DNA of 64,000 nucleotides. It comes from Galerina marginata (lineage: Eukaryota > Basidiomycota > Agaricomycetes > Agaricales > Galerinaceae). Location of the stretch: contig JAECYW010000004.1 in the NCBI GenBank assembly GCA_023014335.1, forward strand, positions 2,914,001 through 2,978,000, read 5' to 3'. Shown one piece after another: positions 24,131 through 36,080 of the stretch (position 1 is the first letter of the stretch; each line of letters begins with the position of its first letter). The notes beneath the pieces were generated by a model. It was not told the DNA's origin, ran no database searches, and worked only from the letters and a program-made list of their open reading frames with translations. Made by a program: the position numbers and the translations under genes.

Positions 24131-26353
24131 ATGATTCCATTAATCTTCTTTTGCGCGCTTGTGGTCAATGTCAAAGTTACTGCTGCCTTATCCTTCTTGA
24201 AACTCCAAGGACCACCCACTCTTCCCGCTGATGCCTCACATGCACTGCACCCTGCACTAGCAAGTTTCAGTATCGAAACCGCGTTTTTTGAGGAATTCTT
24301 CGGCAATGTGACAGCTCCTAATCAGCTTTCTCTCAACCTTCTGCAGAACCTGCAAACTCGGACTGGAGTAGCCGCAGAAATTAGGATTGGAGGCATAACA
24401 GCAGATTCAACATACTGGAACGTGTCACAGAGTGTCGCATTGTCAAATTTTATCGACACGACTGGTGCTCTGCACAATACTACTATTGGACCTCAATTTT
24501 GGAAATCTGTTGGTCTTCTACCAAATGGTACAAAGATCATAATGAATTTGGTAATCTCTTTGCAAAACCTTGTCCCTAACCTTTTCCTGATATTTTGGTT
24601 CTTTGAATGTTTAGGATCTGCACGATCTCAAATATGAAGGAGCCTTAAGCATGGCAAAAGCCGCCGTTGAGGGACTTGCTCCTGGCCAATTGGCTGCCTT
24701 TGAGAGTAAGTTTAACAAGTGAATTTTTACGGATTCCCTAAATATCGGGGTTGTTAGTCGGCAATGAACCAGACCATTATCTCGCCTTTACCCCTCAAAA
24801 TTATACCAGCATTTGGGCGGTAAGAGATTTCAAATTTTCATTGGTGGGGGCCTTCAACTGACCCCAACTTCGTTCAGACGTGGGCCAAGAATATTTCCAC
24901 AGCTCTAAACATCAAGTCACCTGAATTTCAGATAGGCGCAACTGTCGAAGATCCTATTTGGCCTTACGACACTCCTGGGGCGTCCTCAGCTCTCGATTGC
25001 GTCAGCGCGCTTGCAGCAGGATCGAACAACAACCACGTTGTTAAGTCATGCAGCGAACACACGTATCAGTACAGTGTATGTCAAATGTACTAATTTATTC
25101 CTTAACCTGACTCTTCGGCAGGTTTGCGATCCACCAAGGACGGCAGTCGCGACCCTTCCAAACTTAGTGAGCAAATTTTGATACAGTGAATGTTACTGAG
25201 TGATTGAATTTGAACTAGGTCAATCACACACGCCTGGCAGAGTATGTAACGCTTCCGGTAGCTCTTTCCCTGTGAATTGACTCTGAGGTTTTTATGATTA
25301 CAGATATCTTGACCTTTGGCAGCCCCGCATCCAGTCTGTCAGGCAACAGTTAGGGGACGACTCTTTTGTCATAGGTACACTTAAAGTAAACTCTTCATTC
25401 CTTGATATGACTTACTGTCAGACAGGGGAGTATAACTCCGTATCATGTTCTGGAAAAGATGGTGTTAGTAATACCTTCGGCCAAGCACTTTGGCTCGTTA
25501 GTCCCTTCATACTTTTCCGAATTTCACTCCTTGTTAAGCTCATCACATCTGACAGCTGGACACCACATTGTATGCTGCCTCCTTGAATGTTTCAAGGTAC
25601 GTAAAATGTGTATTGGCGTACAGGGTGAGGGTTGAGAAGGCCCTGCAGGCTTTACATCCACCAAGGTGGGCCTTTGGCACTACAAAGTAGCACGCAGCTG
25701 AATCACGGAGGTAAGTCGTGCCTGAACGCTACTCGAGCGCTCATTGAGGAAATTCGTATCACCCAGGCCTAAGTTTCTATGACCTTTGGTACGTCCATGT
25801 TCTCTATAATTCCTTTGAGATGATCGAATCCGTAAACAGGTATCCCGTACAAAATCAGAACGGGGTCATTCAAGTCTTCCCATCCTATTCGGCCTACCTT
25901 TTCGTCACGGAAGCCCTTGGACATTCTACCTCCCTCAGAATCGCCAATCTGTACCCGGGCAGACAGGCCAATGGATCCAGTATAACGACAGCCCTAGGAG
26001 ATCAATCTGCCGGGCAGTTGGTTGCTTATGGATTCTGGGACACCGAGCAACCATCTTCTAAAGCATTCCCGACAAAATTGGCCCTGTTGAACCTCCAAAT
26101 CTTCAATCAGACACAAGCTGGCCCAAGGCCGACCGCAGAATTCGACATTTCGGCCTTTCGAAAAGACGTCCACCGGCCATTTACCATCCGGAGGCTCCAG
26201 GCCCCTGGTGCTGATGTGAAGTTAGGGAATGTGACGACATGGGCTGGGCAGAGTTTTTCTTCCGGCGTTGCAGTTGGAGCATTGAAGGAGGAGAAGCAAA
26301 GTAATAGCGTTATTTCGGTTCAAGCGTCAGAAGCTGTCCTACTTTTCTTGTGA
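24131..26353 (+). CDS. GH79 family beta-glucuronidase-like enzyme, secreted
   Basis: Multi-exon gene (about 12 exons). It starts MIPLIFFCALVVNVKVTAA, a signal peptide, then SFSIETAFFEEFFG and TGVAAEIRIGGITADSTYW, the opening of the family's barrel. The catalytic acid/base Glu is in IGNEPDHYLAF; the probable nucleophile is in VIGEYNSVSCSG. The C-terminal beta domain (from about FPSYSAYLFVTEALG) includes LALLNLQIFNQT and ends in VQASEAVLLFL. Several N-X-S/T sites fit secretion. Fungal GH79 enzymes release glucuronic or 4-O-methylglucuronic acid from arabinogalactan or similar side chains. It sits between acyl-CoA genes without an obvious functional link. Some small exons (for example around 25.2-25.4 kb) are placed from splice motifs and protein continuity only. 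Confidence 0.88.
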
Positions 26354-26838
26354 GTGTAAGTTAGTAGGTGGCTGAAGACTGTCATGTATGTATGTACTAC
26401 TGCGCGATTTAGTACCCAGTGCGAGACTGCGAGTTAGGCGCACTGTCAGACCAAATAAGGACATGACGGGACTGGCAATTATTGATCGCGGCTGACTCTC
26501 CTTTGTACATTCATCTCGATCCTGCTTTTGACTGTTGAAAGAGCAGAAAGTTGGATCTAGTTACACCTCTAGTTCCAGATCTATTCTTGTTAGCTGAATT
26601 CTGGCCTCAACTCGCGTCAATGATGTCCTGCAGGTGGGACACGGAGGATTTTTTTCACCGACGTCTAAGTCGCGAGAACTGATGGCCATGTGATGGAAAC
26701 CCACATCCAAAGCTCACCCGCGTCACCGCGTGTTGGCTACCGCGGTTCTCGGCCCTAGCGTTTTCTTCCAGGTATAATATATCCTCTCGCCCATTTCTGG
26801 CCAACATCAGCAGCCCTCATTCGCGTGCCACTGAAATC
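26354..26838. other. Intergenic between GH79 and b5-dehydrogenase copy 3
   Basis: Contains the 3' flank of the GH79 gene and the promoter of the next gene; no frame of note. Confidence 0.5.
26773..26781 (+). promoter_or_regulatory. TATA-like element of b5-dehydrogenase copy 3
   Basis: TATAATATA about 60 bp before the start codon at 26839. Confidence 0.45.
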
Positions 26839-29209
26839 ATGAGCGCTAAACAATTCTCGGTCGAAGAAGTCGCGAAGCACAACAAAGATGGCGATCTTGT
26901 GAGCATTCTTCGAATTATTTCATTCTGGGTGGAGACGCTTATACTCTACCACGACATTTAGTGGGTCATTATCGATGCCAAGGTTTATGATCTGTCCAAG
27001 TTTGCGGGGATGCACCCTGGTGGTCGTTCAGTCCTGCTGGACGAGGATATTGGTGCGTATATCGTCATAAGGTGTAGGACGGAACACTGAAGACCACACT
27101 TACATATAGCTGGCAAGGATGCAACTGAAGCTTTCTTCAGCCTTCACCGCTATGAAGTCCTCCAGAAGCCACAATATAAGCGCCTGTACATAGGTTCAGT
27201 TGTTGGTCAAGCACAACAAATTTTCCCTCGTGGCGTTGGGGAATTGAGTAAGGTGCCATACGCTGAACCTACTTGGATGACTCCGGGTTATTATAGTCCC
27301 TATTACAAAGAGGTACGCAAAGTATTTATTGTTCAACGACTCGTTATAATGTTGGTAATAGTCCCATCGTAACCTACTGCTTGCTTTCCGCAAGTTCGTT
27401 GAGGAAATTTTGGTTCCTGATGCTGAGCTTCGTGAAGCGGATGGAAAGAGGCCAGATCTAAACGTATACTTGGAGATGGGCAAGCAAAATATTGTTGCCA
27501 TGCGTCTGGGTCCTGGGCCACATCTGAAAGGACGCGTATTAATGGGCGGTGTTGTCAAGCCAGAGGAGGTCAGTCGACATTCCATTCATAATAAGTGTTG
27601 GAACTAAGTTGTCTTTAGTTTGACTACTTTCACGAACTTATTATGGGTGCAGAAATTGCGCGAGTTCATTCTCGGGGGTACATTGATGGATCTGGTGGAG
27701 GAACTTACATAGGTAAACCTATACAGGATTGTATACTTTCTGAGCTCACATTTTGCAGGTCTTCCTCCCATTATAAACTTTGGAACACCTGCTTTACGTG
27801 ATAAGGTTGTTGAAGAAGTTTTTGCAGGCAGGAAGTTTTGTGCTCTCGCAATCACAGAAGCCTTTGCAGGAAGCGACGTGGCTGGCCTCAGATGCCACTC
27901 CAAGAAAGTAGAGGGTGGCTGGGTCGTTAATGGAACGTGCGTACAGTTCTATATGCTTACCCGTTATTCACTAAAGCTCGCGATCCATTCCTGTCATCAC
28001 ATAGAAAGGTTAAATGCTCCGTTTAGACTCGCGAAATCTCTGACTGATTTTGACGGTAGAAATGGATCACCAATGGCACTTTTGCGGAATACTTCGTTGT
28101 GGGGTGCCGTACCGATCAAGGAAGTCTCAACGTTCTAGTCGTTGAACGAGGCCCTGGTGTCGAGACCAAGACAATCAAGACAAGCTATTCTCCCACTGCT
28201 GGAACTGCCTATGTCACATTCGATGATGTATTTGTGCCGGAAGAAAATTTGCTTGGGCAGGAGAACAAAGGTCTCCACGTCATCCTCAGCAATTTCAATC
28301 ATGAACGGTTCGTGCTTTGTCACTCCAAAGATGCTGCTATGTTGACTTTCTCAACCAGATGGGGAATGATCACGGCCAGTGTTGGTAATCAGAGATTGAT
28401 TGTTGAGGAATGTTTGAAGTAAGCCCATTATTGGACGACCTAGGATTCCACTCAATTCATGGACAGATGGGTATCTCAACGCAAAGTTTTTGGCAAACCC
28501 CTTCATTCTCAGGCTGTGATACGTGCCAAACTAGCTGGCATGATTTCTCGTGTTGAGAGTGTGCAAAACTGGCTCGAGAGTGTGACATACCAAATGAACC
28601 ATATGAAGTACCAGGAGCAAGCTGTTTACCTTGCTGGGTATGTATGCGCTTGTTGTATATTTCATTTGTCTCACTGTGTTGTTGTCAGTCCTATTGCCCT
28701 CCTTAAAAAATACACCACTGAGTGTGCCCAAGACACTGCCCGGGATGCCATCCAGGTAATCTCACCATCGTAATACTTTCGCATTGAATCCTGATTTTAT
28801 TTGATAGATATTTGGAGGACGCGGCATCACAAAGTCAGGTGAGCAACACATCTCCCTCCTCTTGTTCTTTTGTATTGATTTTATATCTAGGGATGGGTAA
28901 ATTTATTGAACGTGTAAGTCCATTCATTACCTCTACTTCATAGACATTCTTTATTTATGCCATAATTCACAGTACCACCTCAGTTCTCCATTTGACGCGT
29001 AAGTGTCCTATTTTGAGTACAGATGTCAGAGTTGTTGACCACATTCTTGTACTTCTCCCAAAGTGTATTGGGTGGAGGTAAGTTAATCTGTGCCCTTACT
29101 TCAGTGACGCCACTGACTTAAATTAATTTGACTTGTAGCTGAAGATGTTCTTGGTGATCTGGGAGTGCGGCAAGCCCTTCGCAGGATGCCGAAGGACGCC
29201 CGACTATAG
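26839..29209 (+). CDS. Cytochrome b5-acyl-CoA dehydrogenase fusion, copy 3 (probably peroxisomal)
   Basis: Spliced gene starting MSAKQFSVEEVAKHNKDGDL, then WVIIDAKVYDLSKFAGMHPGG (cytochrome b5 core). The dehydrogenase part has LAITEAFAGSDVAGL, KWITNGTFAEYF, ILSNFNHERFVLC, FGKPLHSQAVIRAKLAGM and IFGGRGITKSGMGKFIER, and ends GVRQALRRMPKDARL. The final Ala-Arg-Leu is a PTS1-type signal. Compared with copies 1 and 2 it lacks the intron between the EVAK and HN codons, and it lacks the intron after FDYFHE, where its sequence also differs (LIMGAEIARVHSRGYIDG). A 23-nt exon encodes GMGKFIER. It is the most diverged of the three and may prefer a different acyl-CoA; that is inference. Confidence 0.9.
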
Positions 29210-29968
29210 AGCAAGATGACCACTGATTATGGCCCCAGACCGCTGACTGAGGGCATATTTCGCAAAGTATAGAGATATAAATACCCGAGCCAGCCTTGCG
29301 GCATCATACCCGTCGAAATATTTATCCAGCCATTAGGAAGGCCCAAGTAGGTCATCACGGAATCAAGAAATACGGTTCGAATTGGCAATCGAATGGTGAT
29401 GGCAAACAGCGCAAGGACATCGGGCTATTTTGGTGTAATCGCGATTGAGAATGGACTCGGATGAAAGCGTTTTTTATTTAGCTGGAGGTTGGAAACATCT
29501 TTGGCCGGGTAAAGTCGGCCAGATATGCCCTAAGCAGCAAAGATTACTTACCCTCGTGACCGGGTGAGAGATAGTCAATTGTCTACGAAGCAACCAATTT
29601 TCTCTTATCCTGTAGGATTTACAGCGGAAAGCAATTTTGGCTTGGTATTAGGCATGTCTTATTATTCATTAGTTCGTCACGGTCGGCGAATTGCTTGCAA
29701 CACCCGCAACCATCAGGAGACGTGTTTGGCAGGGATTGAGTATTTCTGGCCATCAGGATCTACATACAATAAATGCATATCCAGACTGCGGGTGCAAGTG
29801 ATTCTAAAGTTCAATGACGCAACGTTAACATAGTGGTCAATTCATGGATTTCAGATATACGTGAAACACCAATCAAAACATACACAAGAAAGAACAAGTA
29901 CTATAGCTAGTAGTAGTGTAATACATCAGACTCCGGTCAGATCAAAAACATGCTCGATATCATTCCCC
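29210..29968. other. Convergent intergenic region
   Basis: 3' flanks of b5-dehydrogenase copy 3 (plus) and the Hint-protein gene (minus). No recognisable gene. Confidence 0.5.
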
Positions 29969-32900
29969 TCACACCCTCTGTATAGTCTTGAGCAAACGGC
30001 AGCGATCCCCATTCCCAAGGGTTTCAATAATTTGCAATGTGGTTGAACCGACCTTGTTGACTATCCCAACCCAGGTAACCGTAAAGCTTTCCCCTGGATT
30101 CAACACAAGTTGACGCATTGGATTGTCATCATTCGTTATGCCAACAATGTCGAGATCGTATGAGACTAGAGTCTCGCCTCGAGGATGTGGGGAAAGAGTA
30201 CCCGCCACGAGAGTGTTAGGTGCCGTGAACGGTGCCGTCAGTGTTGTCGGGGACATCAGACCTCATGGTAGTGTCTGTAAAGAGACAGGCGTCGTCGTTT
30301 CCACCTTCAAGAGTGAACTGCGTTTGAGCTAATTTGACGATTTGCGACGATGGATTCGTCACCACGAAGGTGATAGCCTCTGGTGACAGACCAGCCTTAA
30401 CACTAGTAGGAACATCGTACTGGAGGGTGATTGCGGGCGGTGGATTCAAATTTGCAATGGTGGGATGGGCAACGTTGGTCAGGAAGACTTCCACAGGGGA
30501 TGGGGCTGGGTCTTTCTTTGCTGATGTATTGATGAACATCTGGACGATCATAACGACTATACCAATCACCGCAAGGACTGCTCCAACAATGGGGAGTGCA
30601 ATGACTAGTGAGGAGTCTGCAAATTCCTCTCCTGCCGCAACAGCGATATCGACAGCAGCATCGACAGCATCGCAAACGACGGTGAGGCTTTGAATGACGA
30701 CTTGTATGGTGCCGAGGACCTTTCCGACAGTGTTCAGGTCGCCCCAATGATTCTTTAGGTCTAGGGACATTGACACTGTCAACCCGATGCCCAAGATAAT
30801 GGTAGCTGCTTTGAGCCAGTTTCCAGCCGTATTGAAATTGCGCGCACTTCTTGTGCCTGCTGGGGGGACGTCAGGGGGAAGTGGAGCCTTTTCGTTCTCG
30901 CTGACGGAATTACCAAACGAGTCTTCATCACTTGCAGACGGTTTTCGCTCAGGGAGTCCAAACTCGGTCTGTCTTGCACCTACTGCTCCCTTGAGGCCCT
31001 GAGAGCCAAACTCTGGGGCAACCGCCTTCTCTATATTAGTGATGGTCTTCTCGCTGCTTAGAACCTCGGTTGTTCTCTGGTTGAGCACTTTGGCGTCAAC
31101 GCTCTGGCCGGGGGCCGGCGTTTCCTTGCCTTTCCATTGCTTGTAATTGTTGAAAGTCGCAATGGAACGACCGGCAATATCGACAACCATTAGCAAGGTA
31201 GAGAAAATAAGGGATGCACGTTCGGCGCCGTCGAAGATATCCCATTGCATGAACGAATTGATAGACACTCCTATGTACAGTCCAGCCTATGAAACAGATC
31301 AGCAGAGACTTATCAGGTCCAATGCTTTACACACCATTGCAAGAGTGCCCAGTCCCTTGAGAAGCACACCTTTTTTAGTCTCAGCAGCGGGAAGTTTGGA
31401 CAAGACTTTATCGTAGACAGCCGCCGCCTTTTGGAAAAGAGAGAAACCTTTGAATGCGTTCGAGAACCCTTTCGCAAACATAGACATCCAACGACTCATG
31501 TTGCCCAGGAATTCGTCGCCGAGGGCAAGCATGGCCTTCATTTTTTGCTGACTTGTGAGATTGGATAAGCCTACGTACTCCTTCTGTAATTCAGAGAGGT
31601 CGTTCTGGAGGGAGTTTCGGACAGAAGGATCGAGGTCGGGGTCGTTGTCAAGGACTCTAGCACCAAGCTCTGTCATGGCATCAAAAAGCCATTCCCTCCC
31701 TTTTACGCCGCTAGGATCATCAAGACCAATGTATGGGCTTTGCGCTGTAGACGAGGCCGCGTAGGCCACCAGGGCGCCGAAGAGATCGTCTGCAAAATTT
31801 TTCGTGCTATCCAGGTAGTTGAGAATGTTGCAGAATTTGTTGATTTGGTTGTCTTCCTAATGAACATCGTCAGGATGCATCAGTTTAACACGGAAAGGAA
31901 GCTTACTCCATTGATAGGGCTTTTCAATAGCGCGGAGAGTGACTTCGGGTTCTTCAATCCGTCGAGCATGTATTGTCCCCACGTTTTGCCATCTTTGCGA
32001 ACCGAGCGATACGGCTCCAACGTGGTACCATAGAGCTCATCCATGGCAGCAACTGCAGCAAGCTCATTGATGTCATTGTACTCCTTGGACTGAGATAGAC
32101 ACGAGCTTCTCTAGAAACTTGTTAGAACACGTGTCAACTGAAGCCGAAAGCCTTTTCAAGGGAACTCACCGATCCTGACCACCAGTACCAGACCTTGGCT
32201 TTCTCGTCGTCGGTCAGATTTCCCCTCCAAGTAACGTCCTTGGCCTCCACCTGCGAGAGCATGTACGTTATATATGCTGGTGCATAGACGTCGTGGATCC
32301 ATGTCTTCAGTGTTTGAGGAAGGTTTTGCGCAATTTCGAGAGGAAGGTTCGTGGGTTTCGGGAATTGCAAAAATTGACTTCGGCTACTGTCGTCCATGTG
32401 ATAGTACATCATGTTCTGTAACAGAGTCTGACTCTTGTTATGGACCTAAGTCGAGAAACGTTCAATCGGCTTTTCAGACGGCGAACTAATACTTTTCACT
32501 CACCGTGGTTTCGCTATACCCAGGTAATCCGGTTAGAGCAGTAATGGTCAGTGGGGCTGCAGAAGCTAGCTTTATGGTTACAGGTGCTGGTGCTGGAAGC
32601 ACTGTGACCGAGTTGGTGGTTGGGGCATGGTTTGGGCCTGCTGCTAGCGCATTTGCGTTGGCACTTCGCACAGCGAACGTAAATGACGAATCTGTGTCTG
32701 CTGTTGTCACGCGGTGCCTACAGAGCAACTTGAGCAACACAAGCGCTTCCGTACGCAAAAGGCTCACCTTGCTCCAAGACATCCGGTCATCGAAGGGTCA
32801 TATTCGTAAGCCGAGCCCTCGAGAGCAGAGAAATTCCAGTTAAAACCGACAACCAAACTCTTGAAGAGAATCGGTAAGACAAATGCGCTGTTTAGCTTGG

Positions 32901-35900
32901 TTTTGAAGGTAAGCGCCAAGGTAGGGGGCGCTGCGTCATCGGACGCTTTGTCGGCGAGTTCTGCAATTAGAGCCGCCTCGTCGAAGGTGATAGTGCCAAC
33001 TAGGTTGCCGTCGGTGTCTTGCTCGGTCACTGAGCTGTAGAGTGGGCCAATCTGAGTATCAGCAGTGCGTGTTTTGTTGATCTCGTCGCAGAGCTGGTCA
33101 AGATGAGTGACCGTGATGATGGGTACGCTCAGTCCTGTAGCTCCATCGCTCGTGTGATAAGTTGCTAGAGCCACCTGCCCAAATGTCGTCGGATTAGTTG
33201 GGTCGTCCTTGTCAGTACCCTTGGCCCAAGTGTCGTGATCAACGATGAGGTCGTAGTAGTCTTCTCCGTCGATAGTACCTGTTTCAGTGACAGCAGCAAC
33301 AAGGCTGTGAGGGAGTCGATTTAAAGGTTTCGCCGGCAGTGGAGCTTGGACTGGGGTTGCTTGAGCTGTGGGGTGAGTCTTCCGAACCTTCCGGTGGTCG
33401 AGGGTATGGGAAGATTTCCCGATCTGAACATTGGCTTTGGTGACAGTGAAGCTGACAAGTTTGCGAGCGCCTCTTCGAGGGAGGTGCTCAAGGTCGCCTT
33501 CGTCCGACAAAATAATGGCACCACGGCCTGACAGGCCAAGATCCCCAAGTTCGACGTAGCCATGTTCGTGGCCATGCTCAGCGGATTCGCGCGTCCAGCG
33601 AATGGTTCTGGCAATAGGATCAATTGAGGCACGGGTCTGGACTTTCCCGTCAACGAGAACCACGCCCTCGTGCAAGGCAAGGCTCGGCAAAACATACCCA
33701 GGGACAGACTCGTCGCCGGTGGGCAGAAGTTGGAAGGTCCTTCTGACATGCTGGACATTGGAAATTCGCTTGCGTCTGACGCGGGCCGGTTGAGCGACTG
33801 CTCTCCTCTTCTCGCCCTGTAATTCCTGGGTGAGCACATCCGACATCGTGGACACGCCAAATTTCTGGAAGAGCGGTTGTAACTCTTTGATATGTTTCAA
33901 CAAATTAATGCGGTCCTTCTTCGAGAACGTAGAGAGAATCCGGGCAATTGATTTCACGGTGATCTTTCATAGACGTAAGATCTTTAATTGTAGCTGAAAA
34001 AATAATGAATGCTTACCTCAGGATAGTTCACCGCAACGAGGTAGCCGTTGGCATGATAGCTCCGGTGCCCCTCTCGGAGATGGAGACCGTGAACGACCTT
34101 TAAAGCCGTTCGTTCGACCTTCAGTGACTCAACCTTCACAAGATCATAATGCTTCCCATCTGAAGCAAGGCGATAGAGAACGTGTCCAATCTCGAGTTTG
34201 CCCACCTGGATCCAATGGTTTTCCTTGCGCGCCACTCTGGGTTCGACAGCCCGAAGTCCAGTAGTAGTGTGGAAAACATGGCCGGGCGTGAAGAAAGCCT
34301 TTTCGCTGTCTTTCGGAGGCAAAAAAAATTATGAGTTTGTCACAGACATGATAGACGAGCATACGCACTGATGCCAACAAGGAAGGGCACTGAAAGGGGC
34401 GCGACGACGTCCTCATCAGAAGCGACTCCATAGGTTGTCGAAACTGCGTCCGTCAGCACTCTGGTTCCTTCAGTAATAGCCTCAACGGCGATGAGGCCCT
34501 TATCAGTTGCGATTTGGGTGCCAGCAACAAAGCACGATCGCCATGCTGGGTTATTAGTGGTGTATGTATCCACGGCTGTGACATTTGGCGCGTCCTTGGT
34601 GAAAAGCGATCCGAAAGTCCTACGGCCTTAATGATAGCGTTAGTCAGGAAATACAAGGAATGCAAAAATGCAGCTTCGCTATACCTTGATTGATCCAATC
34701 GGCTACAGCCTGACCGGTGGTTGTCGTCGTCTTCCAAGTCTGATGATCCACTGCGCCTGCAGTAACGCCAATGATGAACCCCCTTCCAAATTGAGACCCG
34801 TCATCGGTACCGGTCTGGCGAGTGGAGCTGGTGGAGAATTGTGTTTTGGCAATGACCGCCGATTCCCAATTATTGGCAGTATTTCCCCAAACCGTCATGT
34901 TAATAGATGTTATGGATGCCCATTCTTCGATGTCAGTCGTTCGCATTTCAGGACCAGTGGCGACATTTGCGAATGCCTTGACTTTATTGGCAATGGCGGC
35001 TGGACCGATGGCAGCAGCAGCATTTGGGCCTATCACAGCAATTGCCTTGAAGATCGCTGTACCGAAAATGGACTTAGCAAGGTTGACCACGGTTGGTGGT
35101 TCAACGTGTCCGCCAGTAGTTGTCGCATGTACCATAGACGCCGCTTTGGTGCAGAAGGCGACGACATCCTTGATTGGAACTTGTGGAGACGCTGAGGACA
35201 ACTGGTTGATCCAATTCCCCAAAATCTTTCCACTGATTGACGATGCAAACTCGTCGTCGATGTGTGGCACCACGCTAGCTCCGTGGTAGAGGTATTCGGA
35301 AATAAATAAAAGAGAAAGACTGTAGTCATGGGTGTGTTTGACCATGTCGGTATAGATCTCGGACTTGACGAAACGAGCATCTTGCAATTCCTTGGCGAAC
35401 ACATCTGCGAAACCTGGAATTTTTGCCAGAGTGGGCAGGTTGGGTAAATTCTTGGAGCGAAGATACCAGTTAACGTGTTCGCCGTAAAGAAGTGAGGTGA
35501 CATTTGTCATCACATTATTAGCCGCCGTTTGAGCACTGGTCTGGATGAAGTAATTCGAAATGAGCTAATCTTCTCTTGAATAAGGGGACTGAATAGATCG
35601 GGCTCACCACGTCCACGCAAGTCCTCAAGCTATACTTGTCAGTGTTTGCATCCAGGGAAGATAAAGCCTGAACAACCGATTGTTCCGCAAAGAGCTCCAA
35701 GTATTGGGAGGCGTTGACCCCGTCGATGAGGGGGCTATCCGGGTCCTCGCCATATGGATCGGCGGAAAGAAGTTTATCAGAAAACATGGAGATGCTCGCA
35801 CAGTGACGTGTTTTATTGAAAAGACGATGAATGAATTGTTCATTAGGGAACGGCTAAAAAGATCTAGCATTCAGAACGAAAATCATAAATCAGAGGGTAC

Positions 35901-35969
35901 TGAATTGCAACTCACAGGGAGAGCCCGAACCGAGGTAATGAGCTGTCCTAACTGTTGCATACTGGACAT
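29969..35969 (-). CDS. Large multidomain protein with internal Hint (hedgehog/intein-type) module
   Basis: Eleven exons (35969-35916, 35853-35608, 35564-34685, 34626-34369, 34309-34017, 33963-32768, 32717-32504, 32445-32170, 32110-31907, 31856-31335, 31286-29969) join with matching phases to about 1.8 thousand residues. The start, MSSMQQLGQLITSVRALP, is not a signal peptide. Residues 1 to about 424 are mostly helical and Ala-rich. A Hint module lies at about 425-577. The next 400 residues include a basic RVRRKR site and beta-rich segments. Near residues 1608-1634 is a long hydrophobic run (LVIALPIVGAVLAVIGIVV), with a weaker one near 1540, and the C-terminus looks like beta-sandwich. The last exon changes frame within about 30216-30260: a one-base surplus or a 43-nt GT-AG intron would restore it. 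No known whole-protein family is recognised; function unknown. Confidence 0.8.
34017..34534 (-). other. Hint-module coding segment (two exons)
   Basis: The module opens at Cys 425 with CFVAGTQIATDKGLIAVEAI and TEGTRVLTD, the block-A pattern of Hint domains with the nucleophilic Cys first. After the 34310-34368 intron comes block B, FFTPGHVFHTTTGLRAV, carrying the T-x-x-H-like His that assists the N-S acyl shift. The end is VVHGLHLREGHRSYHANGYL, the usual last Hint strand. Length is about 150 residues, as in hedgehog and BIL modules. The residue after the final strand is not the Asn-Cys/Ser/Thr pair of splicing inteins, so cleavage rather than splicing is more likely. Confidence 0.82.
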
Positions 35970-36072
35970 AGTTATGTTGCGAATATAGCACAAGAGAGAG
36001 AAGCTTTAAGAGCACTGAAGTTGCAGCTGAAGTTGCAGATAAGTAGCTAATGATACAGGAGGGTTAACTTTG

Positions 36073-36080
36073 CCTTTATA
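36073..36080 (-). promoter_or_regulatory. TATA-like element of the Hint-protein gene
   Basis: TATAAAGG on the minus strand about 104 bp upstream of the start codon at 35969. Confidence 0.45.

Noticed and set aside
29969..35969. Calling the Hint protein a toxin
   Set aside because: Hint modules occur in bacterial polymorphic toxins, but no toxin domain, immunity partner or secretion signal is visible here.
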